Notes: generated by a model not told the origin, from the letters alone. A stretch of 64,000 nucleotides of DNA from Hymenobacter montanus (GCF_014699115.1 NZ_JACXAD010000005.1:124001-188000); one strand, 5' to 3'; positions 17,974-26,088 are shown, counted from the first letter of the stretch. Numbers and translations are program-made.

Positions 17974-18444
17974 TTATGTACACTCTTTAGTTATAATTTT
18001 ATTATTTTCAAAATTCATTTTAATTATGCACATTTTTGACTCATATAGTAGAAATTTATCACTTAGAACAATATTCATTTCCTTAATTTTATGCAACAAG
18101 TTATTTACTAACGCAGAGTTATCGAATATATCAACATTATCAACGCCAAAAACAACCAAGTAGCCGTTTATTGAGCTATAAGCTATACACTTATTTGTCA
18201 AATCAAGAGGGTTATTAATCGTACTAGCAATTACATACTCATTCCTATTTTCTAAACTCTGAGTAGAGACAGTAATAATACATCTCTTCGGATTCAGCTT
18301 GTGCTCTCTACAAAACAGCATGATTTGCTCTTGCAATAGTTGATTTTTGAAAACTAGTGCTTGACTAGACAAAGCACTATATTGTTCAGAATTCTTTTGA
18401 CAACCAAACAGGCATAATACAAGTACTACAAAATAGTGTTTCAT
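17974..18444 (-). CDS. Lipoprotein, hypothetical, 156 aa
   Basis: A short signal ends in lipobox LFGC (MKHYFVVLVLCLFGCQKNSE), so the protein should be lipidated and envelope-bound. The mature part (about 140 residues) is AT-rich in coding and has no recognised domain; it alternates beta segments (KRCIITVSTQSL, GYLVVFGVDNVDIF) with a helix (NNLLHKIKEMNIV). It closes the AT-rich island on the rpiA side. A lipoprotein here could protect the periplasmic face from a secreted toxin, but that is speculation. Confidence 0.65.
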   Translation of the reverse strand: MKHYFVVLVLCLFGCQKNSEQYSALSSQALVFKNQLLQEQIMLFCREHKLNPKRCIITVSTQSLENRNEYVIASTINNPLDLTNKCIAYSSINGYLVVFGVDNVDIFDNSALVNNLLHKIKEMNIVLSDKFLLYESKMCIIKMNFENNKIITKECT

Positions 18445-18980
18445 TACTTTTTTGGAAAAAGCGATAGACTGTAATCTTCTAAGAGAACAATATCATCACG
18501 AACTTGACAAATCATTCGGCGTAAGCAGACTCATAGAATATACTCCGGTTTACACCAAAATTTTTAGGCTCAGGTAGCAGTGGCCCGACAGCTGCCTTTA
18601 GTAAAAATGCAAGCAAAAGGTTAGCGTGAGCCGTGCCTTCATACGTGGTTGTAGCCGGATACAAGTAGAAATTATCAGGAGTGATAACCTCAAGTTCCTC
18701 TCGTCTGGCTACAACTTTTTATATTTGAATAGGCTCTCAAGAAAGACAGCAAGCTTCAGCAGAACAATACAAAGGAAAGGCATAGTTAAGAACCTGCTAA
18801 GTAAAAATAAAATTAAATAGTTACCATTAAGGCTGATTTTCCCTACTATCAAAATTATTTAGCAGGCCATTTCACCCCCGGTTGCCACAGAGCGACAAAA
18901 CCTCTGGGCCTCCGCGCCATGCCATCACCACTCAGCGGGCCGCGGTAAGATGCAGCGCCTTTACACCTCATGGCAGCCGG
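18445..18980. other. 536-bp gap, no convincing gene
   Basis: The gap is AT-rich to about 18860 and GC-rich afterwards, which marks the island's edge. A 64-codon plus-strand frame at 18626-18820 has no family resemblance. GGTTGTAGCC near 18648 and GGCTACAAC near 18709 form a short inverted pair that could be mobile-element debris. Confidence 0.4.
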
Positions 18981-19730
18981 CTAGGGCAGCGCCGCGAAAG
19001 CCTCGGCGGGTGCGGCGTCGGCTCCCGCCCGCAGCACGAGCACCTGCTCGCCGTGGGCAACAAGGGCGGCGCGGGCCAGCCCTAAAAACAGGCCGTGGTC
19101 CACCACTCCGGGAATAGCTTGCAGTTGCCCGGCCAGCTGCTCCGGTTCCGTTAGCTGCTCGAAATGACAGTCGACCAGCAGGTTGCCCTGGTCGGAATGG
19201 GCCAGCTGGGCCGGGTTGTGCTTGTCCCGGCGCAGCACGGGGGCGCCGCCGAGGGCGGCGGTGGCGTCCATCACCCAGGGCAGGGCAAAGGGCACCACTT
19301 CGAGGGGCAGGGGAAAACGGCCCAGCTGCGGCACGGCTTTCGACGAATCGGCAATGATGAGCAGGTAGTCGGAGGCCGTGGCGATGACCTTCTCCCGGAG
19401 CAGGGCTCCGCCCCCACCCTTCACCAGCCGCAGTTGCGAGTCGATCTCATCGGCCCCGTCCACGGTCAGGTCGAAGCGCAGGCCGCGCCGGGGCTCAACC
19501 AGCGGGATGCCGGCTTCGCGGGCCAGGGTTTCGCTGGCCAGTGAAGTTGCCGTGGCTTGCACCCGCAGCTGCCCGGCCCGCACCGCCGCGCCCAGCTCAG
19601 TGATAAAGTAGGCGGCGGTACTGCCGGTACCCAGGCCGATCAGCATACCATCCCGCACCCAGCGCAGGGCGGCGGCGGCGGCGAGGTGCTTTTCTTTTTC
19701 CAGCGGGCTGAGTACTCCGGGCGTCGACAT
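18981..19730 (-). CDS. rpiA: Ribose-5-phosphate isomerase A
   Basis: A 249-residue enzyme that interconverts ribulose 5-phosphate and ribose 5-phosphate. Signature blocks are GLGTGSTAAYFI (phosphate loop, residues about 32-43), FDLTVDGADEIDSQLRLVKG with the catalytic Asp pair, and GGGGALLREKVIA with the catalytic Lys. Length is typical. It is the last gene downstream of the kai operon, 107 bp after the response regulator, so read-through is possible. The enzyme acts just after the gnd-zwf-pgl products that lie 6 kb away. Confidence 0.96.
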   Translation of the reverse strand: MSTPGVLSPLEKEKHLAAAAALRWVRDGMLIGLGTGSTAAYFITELGAAVRAGQLRVQATATSLASETLAREAGIPLVEPRRGLRFDLTVDGADEIDSQLRLVKGGGGALLREKVIATASDYLLIIADSSKAVPQLGRFPLPLEVVPFALPWVMDATAALGGAPVLRRDKHNPAQLAHSDQGNLLVDCHFEQLTEPEQLAGQLQAIPGVVDHGLFLGLARAALVAHGEQVLVLRAGADAAPAEAFAALP

Positions 19731-19837
19731 AGGGAGGAGGTTTTGAAGTCAGGCTGTGGTTTTCAGCAGCCGTTGTTGAGGGGAGGGTCCGGGCCGGTAA
19801 AGGGCTGTTTATTCGGGCAGCGGAAGCGGATACGCGG

Positions 19838-20260
19838 CTACTTTGTCGGCAGCCGGCGGTTGAAGTAGTTTTCAAGTACCTCGTTTATCTTGGCTTCAGT
19901 GAGAGGCTTGTTCAGGAAGCCCGTAATGTTGAGCTTCTCGACCCGCTCCACGTCCTGGGGGTGGAGGGAGGTGGTCAGCATCACGAGGATGATAGCCGCC
20001 GGGTGCGGCAGCGACAACTGCTGGTAGGCTTCCAGGAACGCAAAGCCGTCCATTACCGGCATCTTCACATCCAGCAGAATCAGCGCCGGGCAGTCCTCGC
20101 TGGCGTCCTGGCAATGCAGTTGAATCAGTTCCAGCGCCTCCTGGCCATTGAGGGCTACTAAAACCTTATTGGTAATATTCAGCCGCTTGAGCAGCAGCTG
20201 GTTAAGGTAGTTGGTCGTTTGGTCATCGTCGACCAGCAGGGCGCAGGTAAGTTTTTGCAT
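19838..20260 (-). CDS. Single-domain response regulator (CheY-like)
   Basis: A 140-residue receiver domain without output domain. Acidic pair in LLVDDDQTTNYL, phospho-acceptor Asp in LILLDVKMPVMDGFAFLE, Thr/Ser in LTTSLH and Lys in FLNKPL are all present, so it should be phosphorylatable. I used ATG 20260 because it gives the normal MQKLTCALLVDDD start; the longer frame begins inside the kinase gene. It follows the histidine kinase by 52 bp on the same strand and is its likely partner. As it has no DNA-binding part, it must act through protein contacts or a phosphorelay. Confidence 0.92.
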   Translation of the reverse strand: MQKLTCALLVDDDQTTNYLNQLLLKRLNITNKVLVALNGQEALELIQLHCQDASEDCPALILLDVKMPVMDGFAFLEAYQQLSLPHPAAIILVMLTTSLHPQDVERVEKLNITGFLNKPLTEAKINEVLENYFNRRLPTK

Positions 20261-20312
20261 GGTAGGTTCGGCAAGCGGAGCGGCCCCGCCGTAAGACGTG
20301 GGCCAGCGGGGC

Positions 20313-22028
20313 TTACCGGGCAAAGTAAACGTAAAACACCGAGCCCACACCTAGCTCAGAGCGCACGACGATGCGCCCGCCGGCATTTTCAATCATTTTC
20401 TTGACCATGTACAGGCCAATCCCGGAGCCCTCCACGTGGTCGTGGAAACGCTGAAACATGCCGAACAGCTTCTGCTCGCTGGCCGCATCCAGGCCCAGGC
20501 CGTTGTCGGCCACTTCAAGCACGGCAAATTCTCTTTCGGAGCGGGCCCGCAGGCGCACGTGCGGCACCCGGGCCGGAGAGCGGTACTTCAGGGCATTGCT
20601 AAGCAGGTTGAACACCACGCTGCGCAGGTTTTTCTCGGAGAACAGGACGGTAGGCACGGCCGCCACGTCCACCTCGAGTTGCGCGCCGGCCGTCTGGATA
20701 AGCGGCTCCAGATCAAGCCTGACATCCTCGATAACGGCCGCCAGGTCGACGGGCTGGGTCGGCACGCCGTGCTCTTTTTGCAGCTTCGACACGTCGGTAA
20801 GCTGCTCGATGGTGCGCTTGAACCGGTTCACCGAGTCGAGCATCAGGTCCAGAATGGGCCGCACCGGCTCGCTTTGCACCGCTTCGGGGGGCAGTTCGAG
20901 CAGCAGCGCATCAAGCAGGCCCTCGATGTTGCTGATGGGGGCCTTGAGGTCGTGCGAGGCGGTGTAAATGAAATTGTCGAGGTCGACGTTGACGCGGGTG
21001 AGCTGCTCGTTGTTGTCGCGTAGCTGGCGCTGGCCCCGGTCGATGCGCTCAAGGGCCAGCTTGTGCTCGTGAATGTCGGTGTAAGTGCCAATCCACTGAA
21101 TCACCGTGCCCTCCTCATTACGCGAAGGCAGGGCGCGGCCCAGCATCCAGCGGTAGTCCCCGGCCGCGTTGCGCAGGCGGCACTCTACTTCGAAGGGCTG
21201 GCCGGTGCGCAGGCTTTCCTGCCAGCGCTCCTGGGCCGGGCCGGCGTCGTCGGGGTGCAGGCGGTGCCGCCACGAGTGGCTGGCGGGCGAGCCCTGGCCC
21301 GGTGCCTGGCCAATGTAGTCGTACCAGCGGCGGTTGCGGTAAGTGGCCTCGCCCCGAGCGTTGGTGGTCCAGGCAATTTGGGAGATGCCTTCCAACAGAC
21401 GGCTGGCTTCGGCGGCGGCTTGCTCGCCGGCCAGCCGGGCCGCTTCTTCGCGCTTGAGCTCGGCGTTTTTGCGGTCGAGCAAGGCATTCTGCTTCACCAC
21501 CTGCGCCTGGATGGCCGTGATTTCGCGCTGGGCCGACAAATCCGTCACAATCACGGCCAGGACCGGCGTGTCGTTGAAAGCCAGTACGTTCATGGCCACC
21601 GAAAACGGCACCAGCGCGCCCGCCCGGGCTTGCAGGGGCAGCTCGCCTTTGCTTTTACCGGTCCAGCCATGCTGCACCAGCCGGGCCCAGTAGGCCTTGC
21701 TGGCCGGGGGTACGAAGTCGTCGAATGCGCTGCCCATCACCTCGCCCAGGGCCCGGCCCAGCAGGTCGGCCAGGCAGGCGTTGCAATACAGCACGGTACC
21801 GTCCTCGCTCAGCAGCAGGGCGCCTTCGTTCATTTGCTCAATGAGGGTGCGGTAACCCTGGTCGGCCCCCTGCAGGGTGAAGATGCGCGGACCGTCGGCG
21901 CTTTGCACGGCCAAAGCGTCCACGGCCCCCGTCCGGATGGCGTTGATCAGCTCCTGGGCTTCTTCGAGCTGGTAGCGCAGCTCCTCGTTTTCCTGGGCCA
22001 GGGCCGCGGCGGAGCGGGCATCATTCAT
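20313..22028 (-). CDS. PAS-domain sensor histidine kinase of the kai operon
   Basis: A 571-residue soluble kinase without transmembrane segments. An N-terminal coiled coil (1-35) is followed by PAS 1 (about 58-175), a helical linker and PAS 2 (about 210-330, with WRHRLHPDDAGPAQERW and WIGTYTDIHEHK as in PAS-PAC). The HisKA domain has ASHDLKAPISNIEG, phospho-acceptor His near 359. The ATPase has NLLSNALKYR (N box, about 476), VADNGLGLD (G1), a phytochrome-like FGMFQRFHDHVEGSGIGLYM and ENAGGRI. ATG 22028 overlaps the upstream kaiB stop by 8 bases (ATGAATGA), implying coupled translation. A kinase fused to the end of a kaiBC operon is the expected output device, comparable in position to SasA-type kinases, but it has no KaiB-like domain. 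Confidence 0.93.
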   Translation of the reverse strand: MNDARSAAALAQENEELRYQLEEAQELINAIRTGAVDALAVQSADGPRIFTLQGADQGYRTLIEQMNEGALLLSEDGTVLYCNACLADLLGRALGEVMGSAFDDFVPPASKAYWARLVQHGWTGKSKGELPLQARAGALVPFSVAMNVLAFNDTPVLAVIVTDLSAQREITAIQAQVVKQNALLDRKNAELKREEAARLAGEQAAAEASRLLEGISQIAWTTNARGEATYRNRRWYDYIGQAPGQGSPASHSWRHRLHPDDAGPAQERWQESLRTGQPFEVECRLRNAAGDYRWMLGRALPSRNEEGTVIQWIGTYTDIHEHKLALERIDRGQRQLRDNNEQLTRVNVDLDNFIYTASHDLKAPISNIEGLLDALLLELPPEAVQSEPVRPILDLMLDSVNRFKRTIEQLTDVSKLQKEHGVPTQPVDLAAVIEDVRLDLEPLIQTAGAQLEVDVAAVPTVLFSEKNLRSVVFNLLSNALKYRSPARVPHVRLRARSEREFAVLEVADNGLGLDAASEQKLFGMFQRFHDHVEGSGIGLYMVKKMIENAGGRIVVRSELGVGSVFYVYFAR

Positions 22029-22362
22029 GGCGCGGCGGGCTGACGGGTGGCGTAGTTAAGCCCAGGGCTTTCAGCACCCGCTCCCGGTCCGAGAGGTCGC
22101 CCACCAGCCGGCGCACCAGCCCGGGGCGCAGCTTAATGAGGGTCGGCACCCCAATGAGGTCTTCCTGCTGGGCCAGCTCGGGCTGCTGGTAGATGTCCAC
22201 GATCAGCAGCTCGTAGCGGCCGCTCAGGTACTGCTCACAGATTTCCTTGATGTTGCGCACGGCACGCGTCGAGTTGGGCGTGGCGCCCGTAATGAACAGG
22301 TGCAGCAAGTACTCGGGGCTCGCAGGCTCGGGGTGGGCGATGGGAGGCATCAGTGGTTCCAT
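22021..22362 (-). CDS. KaiB-like protein, second copy
   Basis: A 113-residue thioredoxin-like KaiB-family protein. Core motifs are LHLFITGATPNSTRAVRNIK, ELLIVDIYQQPELAQQ, LIGVPTLIKLRPGLVRRLVG, and LSDRERVLKALGL. It has an N-terminal extension of about 16 residues and a C-terminal tail with no match to the first copy. KaiB binds KaiC and switches fold in cyanobacterial clocks. This copy lies 7 bp after the first kaiB and overlaps the kinase gene. The family is divergent enough that fold switching cannot be assumed. Confidence 0.93.
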   Translation of the reverse strand: MEPLMPPIAHPEPASPEYLLHLFITGATPNSTRAVRNIKEICEQYLSGRYELLIVDIYQQPELAQQEDLIGVPTLIKLRPGLVRRLVGDLSDRERVLKALGLTTPPVSPPRHE

Positions 22363-22369
22363 GGCCCGG

Positions 22370-22672
22370 CTACTTACTCGCCACGGGCCGCACGTCCAAC
22401 CCTACCAGCACCCGCTCCTCGTTGGAGAGGTCGCCAATAATTTTGCGGATGGGCTCGGGCACTTTGCGCACCAGCGTGGGAATGGCCAGAATCTGGTCGC
22501 CCTCGGCCAACTGGGGGGTTTCCAGCAGGTCGATGACTTCGAGCTTATAGCGGCCCTTGAGGTGCTGCTCACAGTGCTTTTTCAGGTTGGCCAGCGCCAG
22601 GACCGACTTGGGCGTTTGGCCGGCCACGTACAGCCGCAACTCCCAGGTTTCGTCGTCATTATTTTCTAACAT
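22370..22672 (-). CDS. KaiB-like protein, first copy
   Basis: A 100-residue KaiB-family protein, closer to the cyanobacterial form: [72 protein letters not shown] chose ATG 22672 ([14 protein letters not shown]); an earlier in-frame start at 22705 lies in the duplicated 3' region of kaiC and is less likely. It forms the kaiC-kaiB-kaiB-kinase-regulator row. The two KaiB copies differ widely, so they may compete for, or successively occupy, KaiC. Confidence 0.94.
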   Translation of the reverse strand: MLENNDDETWELRLYVAGQTPKSVLALANLKKHCEQHLKGRYKLEVIDLLETPQLAEGDQILAIPTLVRKVPEPIRKIIGDLSNEERVLVGLDVRPVASK

Positions 22673-22708
22673 GGATTGGATATGGGCAGCGAATGCCAGC
22701 GCCAACGG

Positions 22709-22803
22709 GGGTATACGAGCTACTCATCGATTTCGCCGGGGCCTAGACCCGTCGAGCGGGCGCCGGTACACGGGTATACGAACTACTCATCAATTTCGCC
22801 GGC
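22709..22803. repeat. Tandem 63-bp duplication at the kaiC 3' end
   Basis: Two near-identical blocks of about 30 bp (22709-22740 and 22772-22803) lie exactly 63 bp apart. Each encodes GEIDE followed by TAG in the same frame on the minus strand. The kaiC end was thus duplicated as 21 whole codons, leaving a ghost copy of the last five codons and stop downstream of the real stop. A nonsense-to-sense change at 22783-22785 would lengthen KaiC by 21 residues with an identical ending. Confidence 0.8.
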
Positions 22804-24519
22804 CGGCGGCGGGCTGGGTCGCGGCAGGTTGGCGGCAATGCGCTGGTTACCACTCGCCAGGGCCTGCTGGCGATGCTGCTCGTCGGTGTTGATTTGCCGC
22901 AGCTCCTCCTCGACCGACTCAAACTCGGTGCGCAAGTTGGCGATATTGGCTTCGAGCATCCGGCGGCGGCGCTCCAGTTCCCGGTCGCGGCGTTCGGTTT
23001 CCTGCTGGGCCGCCAGGTGCCGGGCGTGCTCCTGCAACTGCTGGGTGAGGCGGCTGGCGCCGGTTACGATGCCGGTGGGGCCCACCACCACGTCGAGCAG
23101 CTCAATGCCTTGGCTGGTCACCAGAAACTCGCGCACTTGGTTGGAGTGGGCCATGCCGCGCGACTTCAAAATGCTCAGGCCCCGGTTGCGCTCGCCAATG
23201 CCTTCGAGGTCGCGCACGCTGATCCAGGTGTCTACCAGCGACGACACCCCTTCTTCGGTCATCTCGTTCTGGTTGGTGCGGGTATTTATCAGGGCCGTAA
23301 ACAAGGCCGTGATGTTGTTCACTTTCAGGAAGTCAATCAGCCGGGTAAGCATGCTGCGCACCTCGTTGATGTTGCCCACCGAAATCAGGTTGCTGATGGG
23401 GTCGATGACCACGGCCGCGGGCTGAAAGTCGTGCACCAGCCGGTGAATGGTGACCAGGTGGCGCTCCAGGCCATTAATAGTAGGTCGGGAGGCCTCGATG
23501 TGCAGCAGCCCCTGCGCAATCAGTGGCTGCAGGTCGAGGCCCACCGAGCGCATATTGCGAATCAACTGCTGGGGCGATTCCTCGAAGACGAACATCAGGC
23601 AGCGCCGGCCCTCTTTGCACACCTGCCGGGCGAAAAAGGCCCCCAGTGTGGTTTTGGCGGTGCCGGCCGTACCGGTTATCAGCACGCTGCTGCCACGGAA
23701 GTAGCCCCCCCGGCCGAACATCTCGTCCAACGCCGGCACGCCGGTGGAATCCACCTGGTCGGAAACCTCATGGTCGAGCCGCAGCGAGGTCACCGGCAGC
23801 ACGGCAATGCCGTCTTCGCTGATCAGGTAAGGGTACTCATTGGTGCCGTGGGTGCTGCCACGGTACTTCACGATGCGCAGCCGCCGGGTGGTAATCTGGT
23901 CAATCACGCGGTTGTCGAGCAGAATCACGCAGTCTGACACGTACTCTTCCAGGCCCTGACGGGTGAGGGTGCCCTCGCCGCGCTCGGCCGTGATCACCGT
24001 GGTCACGCCCTTGTCTTTGAGCCAGCGAAACAGCCGGCGGATTTCGGAGCGCAGCACGCCCTGGTTCGGGAACCCCGAGAACAGGGCCTCGATGGTGTCG
24101 AGCACCACGCGCTTGGCCCCAATAGAGTCGATGGCGTGGCCCAGGCGGATGAATAGTCCTTCGAGGTCGTATTCGCCGGTCTCCTCAATCTCCGAACGGT
24201 CGACGTGGACGTGGTCGATGCGCAGCATCTTGCGGGTTTGCAGCTCGTTCAGGTCGAAGCCGAGGGAGGCCACGTTGGCGGCCAGCTCCTCGCCGGTCTC
24301 CTCGAAGGCCATCAGCACGCCGGGCTCGCTATAGCGCTGGGCACCGCGCACCAGAAACTCCACCCCCATCAGGGTTTTGCCGCAGCCGGCGCTGCCGCAT
24401 ATCAGGGTGGGCCGGCCCAGGGGCAGGCCGCCTTTTGTAATCTCGTCGAGGCCCTCTATCCCGGTTGGGGACTTGGGCAGTTGGGGCAAGGCCGTAGCAG
24501 CTCGGTTATTCGCTTGCAT
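22783..24519 (-). CDS. KaiC-like RecA-family ATPase/autokinase
   Basis: A 578-residue double RecA-fold protein. CI: Walker A GSAGCGKT (42-49), catalytic Glu pair FEE (73-74). CII: Walker A GTAGTAKT (283-290), Glu pair FEE (313-314). The region that matches Ser431/Thr432 of Synechococcus KaiC reads EEGVSSLVDTW, with Ser426-Ser427, so both phospho-sites are hydroxyl residues but the second is Ser. After CII (about residue 485) is a coiled-coil tail of some 85 residues (LTQQLQEHARHLAAQQETER onward) in place of the short cyanobacterial A-loop tail. No kaiA is present. ATG 24519 is preferred over an upstream TTG. It is probably a stress, light or timing sensor rather than a full clock. Confidence 0.95.
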   Translation of the reverse strand: MQANNRAATALPQLPKSPTGIEGLDEITKGGLPLGRPTLICGSAGCGKTLMGVEFLVRGAQRYSEPGVLMAFEETGEELAANVASLGFDLNELQTRKMLRIDHVHVDRSEIEETGEYDLEGLFIRLGHAIDSIGAKRVVLDTIEALFSGFPNQGVLRSEIRRLFRWLKDKGVTTVITAERGEGTLTRQGLEEYVSDCVILLDNRVIDQITTRRLRIVKYRGSTHGTNEYPYLISEDGIAVLPVTSLRLDHEVSDQVDSTGVPALDEMFGRGGYFRGSSVLITGTAGTAKTTLGAFFARQVCKEGRRCLMFVFEESPQQLIRNMRSVGLDLQPLIAQGLLHIEASRPTINGLERHLVTIHRLVHDFQPAAVVIDPISNLISVGNINEVRSMLTRLIDFLKVNNITALFTALINTRTNQNEMTEEGVSSLVDTWISVRDLEGIGERNRGLSILKSRGMAHSNQVREFLVTSQGIELLDVVVGPTGIVTGASRLTQQLQEHARHLAAQQETERRDRELERRRRMLEANIANLRTEFESVEEELRQINTDEQHRQQALASGNQRIAANLPRPSPPPAGEIDE

Positions 24520-24770
24520 GAAGAAAAGAAGGTATGCCGTCAAAGTTAACCCCGGGGAGCGGACGTTGCCCTTTACGGTTCAACGCCAAGCTGCGTTCCG
24601 GCTTACGGAAACCTCAACCGTGTTTTTCTATACGGCCTAAGGGCCAGCGAAACGAGCTATTCACTCCGCCCCTTGGCAGCGGCCCGGAAAGCTACGCTTG
24701 GTCATGGCCCAGGTGCCCTGTCGGGCTACGGCTCCCCTATTGCTAAATGAATAAACTACTGGGCGGCGGG

Positions 24771-24989
24771 CTAGCGACTACCCGATTCCAAGTCGCGCCA
24801 GCTGGCCCGGTAGTGCTCCATATCATCGGCACTGATGCCATAGGCGGCGCGGGCTTCTTCGGCGTTCATCAGGCCTTGTTCCACGGCGTTGAGCACGGCC
24901 CATACTTTCAGCTTGTGCTCGGCCTCGGCGCTGGCGCCCGGGTCGGGCCGCCCGTCGGTGTCGAAGAAGTCAGGCGGAGATTGGTTCAT
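24771..24989 (-). CDS. Small HTH protein resembling DUF1153/SciP
   Basis: A 72-residue protein. A disordered N-terminus (MNQSPPDFFDTDGRPDPGAS) leads to KLKVWAVLNAVEQGLMNAEE followed by ARAAYGISADDMEHYRASW. This matches the pattern of DUF1153 (SciP/CtrA-inhibitor fold): A-V-x-A-V-x-G-L-x-x-x-E-A-x-x-x-Y-G-I-x-x-x-x. Such proteins act in DNA binding or RNA polymerase contacts in alphaproteobacteria. It lies 251 bp upstream of kaiC on the same strand and might regulate or share the kai promoter, which is inference. ATG 24989 is the only good start. Confidence 0.7.
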   Translation of the reverse strand: MNQSPPDFFDTDGRPDPGASAEAEHKLKVWAVLNAVEQGLMNAEEARAAYGISADDMEHYRASWRDLESGSR

Positions 24990-25360
24990 AAGTCCTGCAA
25001 GATACCGGGAATGTTGTTAAGGTGGTATGAATTTTCTCATTCTCCGGCATCATTACTGCAGTACCTGGGCGCCCGCGATGCCAGTCAATAGCCGACAAGC
25101 CGGACCAGTTGCCGACCAACCGGCTGTGGTCCAGAAAAATGTTGATAAGCGCTACGTCGACGCTCACCGACTTTTTAACTTAAGCCACCGACTATGCCGC
25201 CTGCCCTTATTCTCGTTTTCCCAATTTTAAGACCTGCAACGGAATGCAACCAACTAGTTTGGATTGGGCTCTTCCCATTATTCCACTCTACCTGTTGTTC
25301 CGCTCTACCCATTGATAATGATCAAATAGTACTAGTCCCACCCTTCAATTCTCGTTTCCG
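24990..25360. other. 371-bp gap, no gene recognised
   Basis: This divergent region lies between the small HTH gene and the sorting-domain protein. AT-rich stretches at 25300-25345 probably hold the promoter of the latter. Nothing else is recognisable. Confidence 0.4.
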
Positions 25361-25846
25361 GTGAGCACCCCCGACGCCATCTACGCCAACTTTCCGTTGC
25401 GGCCGACCGGCCGGGTTGAACCAGGCGCTTTCGTCTTCAACGACATGCATTCCGCTGAGCCCAGCTTACCGCCGACCCCTGCCCCGGAGGTGACTACGAG
25501 TTGTCATTTATCACCCGATATATCCATCCACCAGCCGGGGGAGCCGGGCCTGTGCCACGAACACAAAGGCTCGTTCACTTTGTACCAGAGCTACCCGGAG
25601 CCCGACACGGGAGAAACCTCCATTTCCTTTATCCTGCCTATTAACAGCGACATCCAGCTCGACGTCTTCGACCCACTGGGCCGCAAGGTGATGGGGCTTG
25701 TCCGCAAGGAGCTGAAGCGCGGGGAGCAAATCATTCGCCTCAATCTGCGGGGCCTGGGCCTGCCTGCCGGCGTGTATTCCTACCAGGTTCGGGTTGCCAA
25801 CCGCTACGGGGTGTACCACCAGCGCAAATTGACGACGGCCAAATAA
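25361..25846 (+). CDS. T9SS type A-like sorting domain alone, no signal peptide
   Basis: A 161-residue protein. The last 85 residues form a typical Por-secretion-tail-like domain: LYQSYPEPDTGETSISFILP, then IQLDVFDPLGRKVMGLVR, LPAGVYSYQV and YGVYHQRKLTTAK. YPEP replaces the usual YPNP. The first 75 residues are low in hydrophobics, and there is no signal peptide from the GTG at 25361 or from internal starts, so it should stay in the cytoplasm, where a T9SS signal would be useless. It may be a decaying remnant of a larger secreted protein or a stand-alone beta-sandwich. A strong terminator follows directly. Confidence 0.75.
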   Translation: MSTPDAIYANFPLRPTGRVEPGAFVFNDMHSAEPSLPPTPAPEVTTSCHLSPDISIHQPGEPGLCHEHKGSFTLYQSYPEPDTGETSISFILPINSDIQLDVFDPLGRKVMGLVRKELKRGEQIIRLNLRGLGLPAGVYSYQVRVANRYGVYHQRKLTTAK

Positions 25847-25889
25847 GCTAGTCTTACCGCGACTGCGGGAGGTACGGAACAAAGCTCGC

Positions 25890-25919
25890 GGCGGCCCGTT
25901 GGAACGGGCCGCCTTTTTT
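25890..25919 (+). terminator. Rho-independent terminator
   Basis: An 11-bp perfect GC-rich stem (GGCGGCCCGTT and complement) around a two-base GG, which in practice opens to a four-base loop, is followed by six Ts. It ends the sorting-domain gene and insulates fbaA. Confidence 0.9.
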
Positions 25920-26088
25920 ATGCCCCGCCGAATTGGCTGGCGGACTAAGTCAGGCTCCGCCAGCCTTCGTTGGCCGGGTTCTTTCAGGTTAGGCGCCGCC
26001 GACCGTACTTTGCTGCTCCGGCGCCCGTATCGGGTGGCTTGGCTCGGCTGGCTTTTCTCACCGCGGCACTGCCGCTTACTTCTTTTTT

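Noticed and set aside
18626-18820. A 64-codon plus-strand frame in the AT-rich gap before rpiA
   Set aside because: It contains a short inverted pair and no domain; probably mobile-element debris.
20436-23937. Plus-strand frames of 195-354 codons over the kai operon
   Set aside because: They are antisense to kinase and KaiC genes and have shadow composition.
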